Virus record (IMG/VR): IMGVR_UViG_3300030117_007745 | Coordinates: 1-64,000 of that record | Length of the DNA: 64,000 nt | Strand: one strand, 5' to 3' | From: a virus | In this document: positions 53,254 to 60,906 of the stretch, piece by piece | Layout: the number at the start of each line of letters is the position of its first letter | Position numbering within the stretch: the stretch's first letter is position 1 | The notes under the pieces: generated by a model | What the model was told of the DNA's origin: nothing | The model's database searches: none | What the model saw: only the letters and a program-made list of their open reading frames with translations | Made by a program: the position numbers and the translations under genes

Positions 53254-54636
53254 TTATGCAACCGCTTCTGATTTTGGAAGTGCTTTGTATTTTAATATCA
53301 CTTCGTAGTCTTCCTTGCCATCACTACCTTTAACGCTTGCATAGGTACCATCCGCCAGATTCAAACGCAATTCTGCGGCAATTTTTCCTGTTGCTTTGCC
53401 GGATGGGCCCAAATTTCCCCCCGCTAATAATGCCCTGTCGCCCTCTATTTTATAAACCACATCGCCATGGCTGGCTGCCGGTTGTTTCTTATTGTTCTTT
53501 GGAAATCTTGGTTTTACTAGAATATCCCCAATGTTTGCCACAATTTTACCGGGCTGATCTCCTAATAATGAGTATGCTTTCCATGGACTACTTGCGGAGG
53601 TTTTTCCCTTTGTATCACCATTGGCACCAATATAAAAATAATGTGATTGCCTACCAGAAAATTCTAAATCTCTAAAAATATAAGAAATAAATGCAGCGCT
53701 CCATGGTGCATCGTTTTTGTATTTCTTAGCTGGGTTTGCGTTTACGTTCTTCCAGTATTCTGCTATCCTGTCATACTCGGGCCGGCCGGGCTTATACTTT
53801 CCATTTCCCTCGTGCTTGCCATTCCAAAAATCTAATTCTTCTTGGGCTGCTTTGGTGACTTCTGTGTAATCTGTTCCCACTATAATCTTTCCTTCAGGGA
53901 TTACTCTATCTTTATTAGCTAATCTCTCAGAGATTTTAGTTATAAAATTTTTAGCGTATCCGGGGGGAGGCGCTGTTCCAGTGTACTCTGAGCCGTCTCC
54001 TTCTTCCACTTCTTCTTCGCCGCCGGGGGCTGTCTCCTCCGGCGGTACAGTTTCTTCTTTTTTAAATGCCTCGGTAGATAAAATAGTTTCTCTTGCGGGA
54101 AGCTGGGGTGTTCTGCTATCAACGATATCAATATAGATTCCACCATTCATCGTTTCTTTATTCTGAAAGTCAACCCACACCAATTGCCCCCTAGATGGCA
54201 CACTGACTTCAGCTGTTTGCGCTGTGAACAAAGGATATTGATTTATGATGTCATGATCGGGACTAGAAGTAGAATCATTTGGTAAGTCTTGAGGTATTGG
54301 CAAGCATGCATGAATTTCAGGTACTCTGACTCTAATTTGCACGAGGGCCGGCCCATCTGATGCTATATCGCCATGGATAATTGAATTTGTTGTCGCATGC
54401 CAACTAGTTGGGTCCATTGCAGCACCTTGATTTGTATACCCCTCAACTCTTAAAACTATTCCAACCATCGGGCCCGGGTTTGCTAGGTCCTGTGTTCCAA
54501 GTGTATCTTTGGCAGTTTTCATCATCGTGCTAAAAAAACTGACTTCATCAGTATCATAACTTTTTTTATGCTGACTATCAAAAGACGGGTTTAGGACTCC
54601 GTACCCTGCGTCAAGCATTTTATATCTACTAACCAT
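53254..54636 (-). CDS. gp5-like baseplate hub with DUF2272 cell-wall hydrolase-like domain
   Basis: 460 residues from ATG 54636, with AAGGGGG seven bases upstream. Residues about 55-180 form an OB-fold like the gp5/gpV hub N-terminus (MVGIVLRVEGYTNQGA; VQIRVRVPEIHACLPIPQDL; VPSRGQLVWVDFQNKE). An acidic, Pro-rich linker leads to a C-terminal domain with the DUF2272 signature: EVTKAAQEELDFWNGK, DAPWSAAFISYIFRD, QSHYFYI and SHGDVVY. DUF2272 is related to the NlpC/P60-CHAP peptidases. T4 gp5 carries a lysozyme here instead. It would puncture the periplasm during injection. Catalytic activity is inferred, because the expected Cys position is Ser in WSAAFIS. Confidence 0.75.
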   Translation of the reverse strand: MVSRYKMLDAGYGVLNPSFDSQHKKSYDTDEVSFFSTMMKTAKDTLGTQDLANPGPMVGIVLRVEGYTNQGAAMDPTSWHATTNSIIHGDIASDGPALVQIRVRVPEIHACLPIPQDLPNDSTSSPDHDIINQYPLFTAQTAEVSVPSRGQLVWVDFQNKETMNGGIYIDIVDSRTPQLPARETILSTEAFKKEETVPPEETAPGGEEEVEEGDGSEYTGTAPPPGYAKNFITKISERLANKDRVIPEGKIIVGTDYTEVTKAAQEELDFWNGKHEGNGKYKPGRPEYDRIAEYWKNVNANPAKKYKNDAPWSAAFISYIFRDLEFSGRQSHYFYIGANGDTKGKTSASSPWKAYSLLGDQPGKIVANIGDILVKPRFPKNNKKQPAASHGDVVYKIEGDRALLAGGNLGPSGKATGKIAAELRLNLADGTYASVKGSDGKEDYEVILKYKALPKSEAVA

Positions 54637-54919
54637 CGCCAACCCCCTTTATAAGATCAAATAGTTCATTTTTATCTTGATCCGTCAGTCCCTGTTCTGC
54701 TCCGGCTTTCTTTTGTAGCAATGCACTAATCTTTACTAATTGCTCATTTGATCTTTGCAAAGTTTCAACGTATTTTGCTGCTATAGTGCCGACAGATCCC
54801 TTTTTGTCATCGTCTTTTTTCATATACTCCATCAACTCCATTAATAAAGTTGTGGTGATTGCTCTATCGCTACGTATGTTTTTAATTGCTTCGTCTATGT
54901 ATGCTTCCAAATCTTTCAT
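54629..54919 (-). CDS. Small helical hypothetical protein between sigma factor and hub
   Basis: 96 residues, predicted helical throughout (MKDLEAYIDEAIKNIRSDRA; AKYVETLQRSNEQLVKISAL; LTDQDKNELFDLIKGVGDG), without membrane segments. No family name is known to me. Its last codons provide the AAGGGGG ribosome binding site for the hub gene, so the two are coupled. Its own ATG lacks a Shine-Dalgarno sequence but has CTATTTAT (54927-54934) 7 bases upstream. A hub chaperone or small baseplate part is possible. Confidence 0.6.
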   Translation of the reverse strand: MKDLEAYIDEAIKNIRSDRAITTTLLMELMEYMKKDDDKKGSVGTIAAKYVETLQRSNEQLVKISALLQKKAGAEQGLTDQDKNELFDLIKGVGDG

Positions 54920-54952
54920 AACAAAAATAAATAGTTGTGCATTAAAAAAGTA

Positions 54953-55636
54953 TTATAAATCGCCTCTGTCCCATTTCTTTTTAAAAACTCTATATTTTAT
55001 TCTCATCTTGTTTAGATTGTTGACTACCTGTTTTGTATTAAGGCCAGTAATCTCTCTTATATAAAAATATATTGCTTTTTTATTAAAAATGTCTATTCGA
55101 TCTGGGTTTGAGAAAATTAATCTAATTGCCTCGTATACCTTCTCTTCATTAGGCTTCATGTTAGAAGTTTCCCAAGAATTAACCTCTTGCCAAAAACTCA
55201 TCCAAAATTCCTTTTCAACCCTCTTTGATTCATATTCATTTACAACAGTAAATTGTCTTATCTCTACATTTTTTGGTATTTGATCAAACTTTACTTCTCT
55301 TTTGTTTTCTAAAGTTGTTTTTTTAACCTTGTGGATAAACCAATTTTTAGTAATAACACTAAAATATGAAAAAGCTTTAGAGCCTTTGTTTGGATCGTAC
55401 TTATCTAATATGGTTGTAAGCCATATCTTACAATCATCTTTTAGCACTTCTATGTTTGGGAGGTTGGTAAATTTATAAGTGTAGATAATTTTATCTACCA
55501 TTTCACTAAATGCAGGCTCTATATATTCAATATATAAATCAGTTCTTATCTTTATATCATTTGTATTCGCATACTTAACGATTGCATCTTCATGAACCTG
55601 TGTAAAGTATAAGTTTTTCTTTTTTGCTTTTGGCAT
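54953..55636 (-). CDS. 55: Late-transcription sigma factor (T4 gp55-like)
   Basis: 227 residues. The core resembles sigma70 region 2 (DDCKIWLTTILDKYDPNKGS; KAFSYFSVITKNWFIHKVKK), with the KYDPNKG...FSYF pattern typical of gp55 and other phage or SigB-type factors. A C-terminal helix-turn-helix-like segment (ITGLNTKQVVNNLNKMRIKY) occupies the region 4 position. T4 gp55 directs host RNA polymerase to late promoters with the sliding clamp. The start shares an A with the previous stop (TAATG). No clamp or gp33 co-activator gene is in the window. Confidence 0.88.
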   Translation of the reverse strand: MPKAKKKNLYFTQVHEDAIVKYANTNDIKIRTDLYIEYIEPAFSEMVDKIIYTYKFTNLPNIEVLKDDCKIWLTTILDKYDPNKGSKAFSYFSVITKNWFIHKVKKTTLENKREVKFDQIPKNVEIRQFTVVNEYESKRVEKEFWMSFWQEVNSWETSNMKPNEEKVYEAIRLIFSNPDRIDIFNKKAIYFYIREITGLNTKQVVNNLNKMRIKYRVFKKKWDRGDL

Positions 55637-55935
55637 TATTCTTGTTCTTCATCTTCTAGGCCTTCGTTCGTTAGTGTATAGATGTCTTCAAATTCTTTTA
55701 TATCTTCTATTACTTGCTTTGAGTGCCTGATCAAAGAACCTAGTGTTTCGTCTCCATAATATGTCTCCAAGGAATGTAAATTATCCAAGTGACTAGAGAA
55801 ATTTTTGGCACTAACCAATAAAGATCCAATGCTATCAGAAACGTATAACAATTTTGCTAGCATCTTCCTAATATACCATATTAAAAGTGCGTTAATTCCC
55901 AAAGATAGAACTAGGGAAAAGATAAGTATACTCAA
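55636..55935 (-). CDS. Small conserved membrane protein
   Basis: 99 residues. A single N-terminal transmembrane helix (LIFSLVLSLGINALLIWYI) with a basic flank (RKMLAKLL) is followed by a cytoplasmic helical part (FSSHLDNLHSLETYYGDETL; RHSKQVIEDIKEFEDIYTL). I recall similar proteins beside gp55 in marine T4-like phages. The start is TTG at 55935: AAGGAG sits 8 bases upstream and the TTG overlaps the previous TGA. Function is unknown. Confidence 0.65.
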   Translation of the reverse strand: MSILIFSLVLSLGINALLIWYIRKMLAKLLYVSDSIGSLLVSAKNFSSHLDNLHSLETYYGDETLGSLIRHSKQVIEDIKEFEDIYTLTNEGLEDEEQE

Positions 55936-56174
55936 TTTTTATACTCCTTTCTCATTTGTTCTTTATCCTCACGAACTTGCTGCTTGGCATCTTCAATGTG
56001 CTGCTTAACAACTTTACCAGCGTTATTGCTATTTAAATAAATTGGGACTTCTGGTATTTTATTTAGTGCATTTTGGGCCCCGCATGCTTCGCAGTCAGTT
56101 CGGTCCTCACTCATTGAATGAAAAACCTCAAAAACCTCTTCACATTCAGAGCACTCATACACATAGCTAGGCAT
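55932..56174 (-). CDS. FmdB-family zinc-ribbon protein
   Basis: 80 residues. MPSYVYECSECEEVFEVFHS followed by DCEACG is the FmdB/CxxC_CxxC_SSSS zinc-ribbon signature, with four Cys ligands. A helical basic tail (AGKVVKQHIEDAKQQVREDK) follows. Such proteins are common in bacteria and T4-like phages and are presumed regulatory, although no activity is established. GAGG lies 7 bases before the ATG and the stop overlaps the next TTG start. The neighbour gp55 makes a transcription-related role conceivable. Confidence 0.85.
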   Translation of the reverse strand: MPSYVYECSECEEVFEVFHSMSEDRTDCEACGAQNALNKIPEVPIYLNSNNAGKVVKQHIEDAKQQVREDKEQMRKEYKN

Positions 56175-56176
56175 TA

Positions 56177-56377
56177 CTATACCTCTTCAGCTACTTCTTC
56201 GCTGCCCATCTTTACAAGTGGAGGATTTTTTACGTAAAGTTGTGCCTCATCACCTTCTTTATCGGCTGCGGGTACAAATTCAAAACCCTTAATTACGGGA
56301 ACAATATCGCTTTGCTCCAAAATGCTCTTTTGTAGTGCCATCATAACGGCCCCCACTGCTTGATCTGAAAGTTTCAT
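56177..56377 (-). CDS. Small conserved T4-like phage protein
   Basis: 66 residues from ATG 56377, which has AGGAG five bases upstream; an earlier ATG overlaps the sugar dehydratase gene and lacks this. MKLSDQAVGAVMMALQKSIL and EQSDIVPVIKGFEFVP, then LYVKNPPLV, match a small protein I recall from many marine T4-like phages (QALGAxMMALQ...DIVPVL...NPP). Function is unknown. It separates the sugar genes from the FmdB gene. Confidence 0.7.
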   Translation of the reverse strand: MKLSDQAVGAVMMALQKSILEQSDIVPVIKGFEFVPAADKEGDEAQLYVKNPPLVKMGSEEVAEEV

Positions 56378-56385
56378 ATATTCTC

Positions 56386-57342
56386 CTACCATTTAAAATT
56401 ATCTATGTAGAATTTTACCATCTTTTCTACTTCTTCGTTAAATATTTTTTCAGGTTTCCAGCCCAAAGATCGCAACTTGTCATCATTTAGGGCATACCTT
56501 ACGTCTTGTCCAAGCCTTTTGTAGCCAAGATCTACATATTGTTGCCAATTCTCGTCTGTTCCATGGTAAGCTTTGATGACTTTTCTAACAGTTTCCCTGT
56601 TTTCTTGCTCAAATCCGCCGGCGATGTTGTAAATTTCGTTTGTTTTTCCACTATTTATGATAGTTACAACTGCATTTGCCGTATCTTCAGCATGTAACCA
56701 GTTTCTTATAGGCTTACCCTCATCATGAAGTCTAATTTTTTTACCTCTCATTAAAAGTTTGACTGTTAAAGGGACCAGTTTCTCTGGATACTGGTAAGAG
56801 CCATAGTTGTTTGTAGGTCGAAGGATAATATACTCTAATCCATAAGTTCTTGCCCAAGATTTTACAAGCATATCTGCGGCCGCTTTGGAGGCAGAGTATG
56901 GATTACTAGGGTTTAGGGGGTCAGTTTCTATGTGTTCTCCGTCTGCTATGTCACCATACACTTCATCAGTACTAAATTGCAAAAATACGGGCCTTTCTAC
57001 AACATTATTTGGCTTTTTTTTGATTAATTCTAATAAATTGTGCACTCCATCGACATTTGTTCTTAAAAATTCTTTACTATCAAGAATACTATTGCCAACA
57101 TGAGTTTCTGCCGCAACATTAATGACATAATCGCAATCTGGTAAGCTCTTTAGCTCTGTTATATCCTCATCAATAAAAGTAAAGTTATCTTTATAATGAG
57201 TTTTGAATTTTCTGATCAAACTAGGGTTTGATGCGTATGTTTTGTTGTCTATACCATACACTTTCCAGCCTTGACCTAAGCACTTATTCGTCACATGAGA
57301 CCCAATAAACCCCAAACAACCTGTTATAACAACTAATTTCAT
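56386..57342 (-). CDS. dTDP-glucose 4,6-dehydratase-like enzyme (RmlB family)
   Basis: 318 residues, extended short-chain dehydrogenase. The NAD-binding motif is GCLGFIG (8-14). STDEVYGD (124-131) holds the Thr-Asp-Glu active-site triplet typical of RmlB, and NPYSASKAAADMLV carries the Tyr 149/Lys 153 pair. ILRPTNNYGSYQYPEKLVPL is also an RmlB hallmark. The enzyme would oxidise, dehydrate and reduce an NDP-hexose to its 4-keto-6-deoxy form. GGAG precedes the ATG. It is the last gene of the sugar island. The nucleotide carried by its substrate cannot be read from sequence with certainty. Confidence 0.88.
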   Translation of the reverse strand: MKLVVITGCLGFIGSHVTNKCLGQGWKVYGIDNKTYASNPSLIRKFKTHYKDNFTFIDEDITELKSLPDCDYVINVAAETHVGNSILDSKEFLRTNVDGVHNLLELIKKKPNNVVERPVFLQFSTDEVYGDIADGEHIETDPLNPSNPYSASKAAADMLVKSWARTYGLEYIILRPTNNYGSYQYPEKLVPLTVKLLMRGKKIRLHDEGKPIRNWLHAEDTANAVVTIINSGKTNEIYNIAGGFEQENRETVRKVIKAYHGTDENWQQYVDLGYKRLGQDVRYALNDDKLRSLGWKPEKIFNEEVEKMVKFYIDNFKW

Positions 57343-57702
57343 CTAATCTCCCTTGTGAATCCTGTGACTGTCACTATCGAAGTGTTGTGTTGAAAATTCA
57401 AACAATTCGGTGTCCTCTAAAGCTATCATTTGGTGCCTTAAACCTCTGTAAACATGGAAGTTATCGCCTCTATTCAAGATTAACTCCTTTGCAGACTCAA
57501 TATCATCTTCGTCAGAGTACTTAACCAACATTTTACCTGACTGAATATAAAATACCTCGTCTTTTAACTCATGATAATGCCATGAACACCTCTTGCCCTT
57601 GACAAAATAGAGCAATTTTCCACAATATTCTTCATTATTTACGATCCACTTTTCAAATCCCCAACCTTTAGGGACAAATTTCATTGGTAAAGAAGTGTCC
57701 AT
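57343..57702 (-). CDS. Cupin-fold protein, sugar-isomerase-like
   Basis: About 119 residues from ATG 57702, with AAGGGG seven bases upstream; the first 35 bases overlap the HAD gene. The cupin motif is seen as CSWHYHELKDEVFYIQSGKM and GDNFHVYRGLRHQMIALED, giving three His and one Glu for metal. The PKGWGFEKWIVNNEEYCGKL opening is like the cupin domain of mannose-6-phosphate isomerase type proteins found in sugar islands. Isomerase or epimerase activity is plausible but not specified. Confidence 0.75.
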   Translation of the reverse strand: MDTSLPMKFVPKGWGFEKWIVNNEEYCGKLLYFVKGKRCSWHYHELKDEVFYIQSGKMLVKYSDEDDIESAKELILNRGDNFHVYRGLRHQMIALEDTELFEFSTQHFDSDSHRIHKGD

Positions 57703-58003
57703 CACTAATCCCCTTATCATCTATGTATAGGTCTCCGCTTGGTTTACCTAAAATTAACTGGTGGTATTTAACTTTCCAAGAATTTAATTGATTTTCCGTC
57801 AAAGCGTAAAATTCTTGTATCGCTAAAGTAGCATTATTGTTATACCTGCCCATCCCTCGGGCCGTAAAGAAAACTATTTCATTTCCTTCATCATAAAGCC
57901 TATTTATAAATTCTATTCTGTGATCATAGGGCTCTGACTTGTCATAATCTTCATTATCTTTTTTGTAACAAATTGTTCCGTCAATGTCAAAAACATATCT
58001 CAT
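57668..58003 (-). CDS. Small HAD-family phosphatase
   Basis: 111 residues. Motif I is VFDIDGTIC (Asp nucleophile and acid), motif II FFTARG, then KPSGDLYIDDKG gives motif III/IV. There is no cap domain, as in the capsule-biosynthesis HAD phosphatases often found beside sugar nucleotidyltransferases. It starts as ATGA inside the adenylyltransferase stop. A sugar-phosphate phosphatase for the heptose-like pathway is a reasonable inference. Confidence 0.82.
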   Translation of the reverse strand: MRYVFDIDGTICYKKDNEDYDKSEPYDHRIEFINRLYDEGNEIVFFTARGMGRYNNNATLAIQEFYALTENQLNSWKVKYHQLILGKPSGDLYIDDKGISDGHFFTNEICP

Positions 58004-58380
58004 AACTTACTCAACGTGCTAGTAGTGGAATAACCATCAATATAATTAAATATTTTAACATCACACAAGTCGCTACCAACAACTGTGCTGACTGTATAAT
58101 CACCACCTTTAACTATTATATCAGGTTTTGTCTGTTTTATTAAGTTATAAGGAGTGTCTTCGTCAAATATATGCACTTCGTCAACATACTTACAAGAAAG
58201 AAGCATAAATATTCTGTCTTCCTGAGAAAAGACTGGCCTAGATGGGCCCTTTAACTCCCTGACACTAGTGTCGCTATTTAGGCCAACGATAACATAGCCT
58301 AGAGATTTGCAATACCTAAGCAGTTCAAAGTGCCCTCGATGCAATACATCAAAGCACCCATTGGTAAAAATCTTCTTCAT
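58000..58380 (-). CDS. HldE-C-like heptose-1-phosphate adenylyltransferase
   Basis: 126 residues. TNGCFDVLHRGHFELLRYCK gives the HxGH motif (14-17), followed by VGLNSDTSVRELKGPSRPVF, DIIVKGGDY and YSTTSTLSK. This series is characteristic of the C-terminal domain of HldE/RfaE, which forms ADP-heptose from heptose-1-phosphate. In bacteria the domain is usually fused to a kinase; here the kinase is the separate preceding gene and the two overlap as ATGA. Specificity for heptose is inferred from family. Confidence 0.85.
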   Translation of the reverse strand: MKKIFTNGCFDVLHRGHFELLRYCKSLGYVIVGLNSDTSVRELKGPSRPVFSQEDRIFMLLSCKYVDEVHIFDEDTPYNLIKQTKPDIIVKGGDYTVSTVVGSDLCDVKIFNYIDGYSTTSTLSKL

Positions 58381-59117
58381 ACAATGCTAACCCCTCGTTT
58401 TTGAACAACTTTTGTTGCACACTGATTAGCAAATTTAATTGCATCAACTATGTCTTTTGTCCGGACATACTCAAAGCACAGGCCGGATACAAATGTGTCT
58501 CCTGCTCCTGATGTATCCTTCACTTCAACTGTTGGGACTGAATAGATATTGTTTTGAAACTCTGAACCGTATTGCCCTTTTGTTAAAATCACTTTTTGCT
58601 TAAGGGTGTCTGTAAAATTATCTCGATTGTTCTCGTATTCTTTATGATTTAGCTTAATAAAATTAAATCCTTCGGCCCAATCAGATAAAAGTCTTTTTGT
58701 GTCAATAAAAGTTGTGTGATGCATTCCAGAGATAGCATGCAATACTTCTTCCGACATATAACCTTTGTTATAATCAGACACAATCACAGCATCATAATCT
58801 TCAAAGTTTATTTCCTGTAGCTGATCCAGTGTCAGGGTTCCGTAAGAATTGTCGTTTTCATCAACACGCAGGAACATGTGATTTGTTCTGTTGTCCATGT
58901 ACCTTGTTTTTGTTATTGAGTCGTTGGTAGCGTTGGTAATTAAATCTACTCTTGCACCCAAAGATAGTAGGTTTCTTTCAACGTTCTTGGCCATACCCCA
59001 TGTTTCAACTGTATTTATCAGCTTAAAGACAGGGACAGGTGCATCAGGGCACAGACGGCTACAATCTCCGTAATGAAATACATCTTTGCAGCTTTCACCA
59101 AAAACTAATATTTTCAT
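58377..59117 (-). CDS. HldE-N-like PfkB-family sugar kinase
   Basis: 246 residues, shorter than the roughly 320-residue kinase domain of HldE. RLCPDAPVPVFK (HldE-like), GMAKNVERNLLSLGARVDLI, VIVSDYNKGYMSEE and the PfkB signature VKDTSGAGDTFVSG are present, including the catalytic Asp. The usual GGAANVA motif reads WGMAKNV. It would phosphorylate a heptose-7-phosphate-type substrate for the next gene. It overlaps neighbours on both sides as ATGA. Confidence 0.83.
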   Translation of the reverse strand: MKILVFGESCKDVFHYGDCSRLCPDAPVPVFKLINTVETWGMAKNVERNLLSLGARVDLITNATNDSITKTRYMDNRTNHMFLRVDENDNSYGTLTLDQLQEINFEDYDAVIVSDYNKGYMSEEVLHAISGMHHTTFIDTKRLLSDWAEGFNFIKLNHKEYENNRDNFTDTLKQKVILTKGQYGSEFQNNIYSVPTVEVKDTSGAGDTFVSGLCFEYVRTKDIVDAIKFANQCATKVVQKRGVSIV

Positions 59118-60121
59118 CGAGTTAAGAACCTTCTACCAGTTTTTATTTGTTGTCTCCAATATTCTAACAGATCTTTCATTGTTTTGTCAAATGAAATTTC
59201 AGGCTCCCACCCAGTATGCTCTTTAAACTTTGATGTATCAGGCACCTGAAGATCTGCATCAATTGGTCGAAGGCGATCAGGGTCGATCTCTACCTTAATA
59301 TCTTTGACGGTAGATAATGATATAAGATGTTCTAACATTTCTCGAACAGTGCAGGTGTAAGACCCTCCAATGTTATAGTACTCTCCAGCTTGTGGATTCT
59401 CTGTAACCAATAAATAATAAGCTCGCACCGCATCTCTAACATCAGACCAAGTTCTAAGTGAATCTAAGTTTCCAACCTTAATAACAGGAGGTATCAAGCC
59501 TTCCTCAATCATTGCAATTTGCTTTGCAAATGTTGACTCTGCAAAAACATCTCCTCGTCTTGGCCCTGTGTGAGTAAACATTCTGGTTGTCATCACTGTC
59601 ATACCATATGCTTCTCCATAGAAGCGGCCAACCAAATCTGTGCCGACTTTGGAAATTGCATACGGAGAAGCTGGATGAAACGTTATGTCTTCGTGAATTG
59701 GCAAAAACTCTTTTGGCACTCTTCCAAACACTTCTGAAGATGCACAAACATGCACCACTGGATTTTGTCCGAGAACTCTGATTGCTTCTAAAACCTTTGC
59801 AGTACCAAGCACATTTGTCTCTAGCGTTTCTAGCGGAGCAGAAAAGCTTGTCTTTGGATAACTTTGTGCTGCCAAGTGAAATACATAATCAGGCTTTGAT
59901 TCCTCAAAGCATGTTATCAGCGAGGCCAAATCATTAATGTCAGCATTTAAAAGATGTACCCTTTCTTTATTGTTGATTAAGGGCATAAGGTGCTCAATGT
60001 TATCCATCTTATCATTCCATCGAACTAATCCATAAACTTCCCAGTCCGTATTCTCAAGTAGATAATCGGCTAGATGAGAGCCAACCATACCAGTGATTCC
60101 AGTGATTACTGCTTTTTTCAT
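59114..60121 (-). CDS. GDP-mannose 4,6-dehydratase-like enzyme
   Basis: 335 residues, extended short-chain dehydrogenase with GITGMVG (8-14), PASPYAISKVG (Tyr and Lys of the active site) and HTGPRRGDVFAESTFAKQIA, a segment typical of the GMD/RMD group. RLRPIDADLQVPDTSKF near the C-terminus is the usual GMD-like ending. The family forms GDP-4-keto-6-deoxymannose, the precursor of fucose, rhamnose, perosamine and colitose. Product use by the other island genes is inferred. ATGA overlaps occur at both ends. Confidence 0.86.
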   Translation of the reverse strand: MKKAVITGITGMVGSHLADYLLENTDWEVYGLVRWNDKMDNIEHLMPLINNKERVHLLNADINDLASLITCFEESKPDYVFHLAAQSYPKTSFSAPLETLETNVLGTAKVLEAIRVLGQNPVVHVCASSEVFGRVPKEFLPIHEDITFHPASPYAISKVGTDLVGRFYGEAYGMTVMTTRMFTHTGPRRGDVFAESTFAKQIAMIEEGLIPPVIKVGNLDSLRTWSDVRDAVRAYYLLVTENPQAGEYYNIGGSYTCTVREMLEHLISLSTVKDIKVEIDPDRLRPIDADLQVPDTSKFKEHTGWEPEISFDKTMKDLLEYWRQQIKTGRRFLTR

Positions 60122-60906
60122 TTGTTTTTCTCCGCGTCATAACGATCTAAAAGGCGGCGTTGTGCAGTGAATCCGGGCCAGAATGGCTCTTTTTCTTTAA
60201 TATACACTGAGTATATTGTTCTACGCCATCGTGTTGGATGCATATTCTTGTCAGCTTTATGAAGTAATAAGCCATTAACTACAAGAATATCTCCTGCATT
60301 GTACTTTAATTGTTTTGTTGGTAGCTCATCAGAAAGTATATTTCCATCAGAATCTCTATAATCACTTAACTTCTTAGCATCTCCAATGGGCGCAACCTGA
60401 ACTATTCGACCCTCTTCGTCACGAGAAAAATTTGGGCTTGGATCAAAAGACAGCATTCCAAACTTATGACTTTTTGGTACGACAATTAAAGATCCGTTTG
60501 TCTCATCTGCGTCGTCTACAATTATAGCCAAGTTTATGTAATTGTTCCCGTTTGGGGCCATTGGGGCAAAGTTATCTTGATGCCATATAGAACCATACTC
60601 CAATGGATTACTCGGCTTACAGAAAAAAGTAGTCGAGGCTATTGGAATTGCGCGGCCTTTACATATTGCATCACCAATATCACACATCTTCTTTCCCCTG
60701 TGTGCCTGTTTGATGCTTTTATGAAAATGCATATCTAAGCGAACCGTAAAGTGTCCATTAGCAGCGTCGTCCAAGTCTTTTCTGATGATGTCTACTTCTT
60801 CGCTGTTCCACACCTGTGGGATTAGCAAGTACCCATTTTCCTCATAAAAATCGAGCTGATCTGGACTTAGTTCATACGAGTCCATATGTGTCCTTAATTC
60901 ACTCAC
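60118..60906 (-). CDS. Phytanoyl-CoA dioxygenase (PhyH)-family Fe(II)/2-oxoglutarate oxygenase
   Basis: 262 residues if GTG 60906 is used (AGGAG 7 bases upstream); an ATG at 60885 with AAGG is an alternative. Metal ligands are His 109 and Asp 111 in SIWHQDN and His 216 in GLLLHKADKN. Arg 226 or 228 in RWRRTIYS would hold 2-oxoglutarate. PhyH-like enzymes hydroxylate lipids and, in secondary metabolism, sugars or amino acids. Placement inside a sugar-nucleotide operon suggests hydroxylation of a glycan precursor; the substrate is unknown. Confidence 0.85.
   Translation of the reverse strand: MSELRTHMDSYELSPDQLDFYEENGYLLIPQVWNSEEVDIIRKDLDDAANGHFTVRLDMHFHKSIKQAHRGKKMCDIGDAICKGRAIPIASTTFFCKPSNPLEYGSIWHQDNFAPMAPNGNNYINLAIIVDDADETNGSLIVVPKSHKFGMLSFDPSPNFSRDEEGRIVQVAPIGDAKKLSDYRDSDGNILSDELPTKQLKYNAGDILVVNGLLLHKADKNMHPTRWRRTIYSVYIKEKEPFWPGFTAQRRLLDRYDAEKNK

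Noticed and set aside
57901-57908. TATAAATA on the minus strand in the HAD gene as a late promoter
   Set aside because: It is about 200 bases from the next start, inside coding DNA, at a frequency expected by chance.
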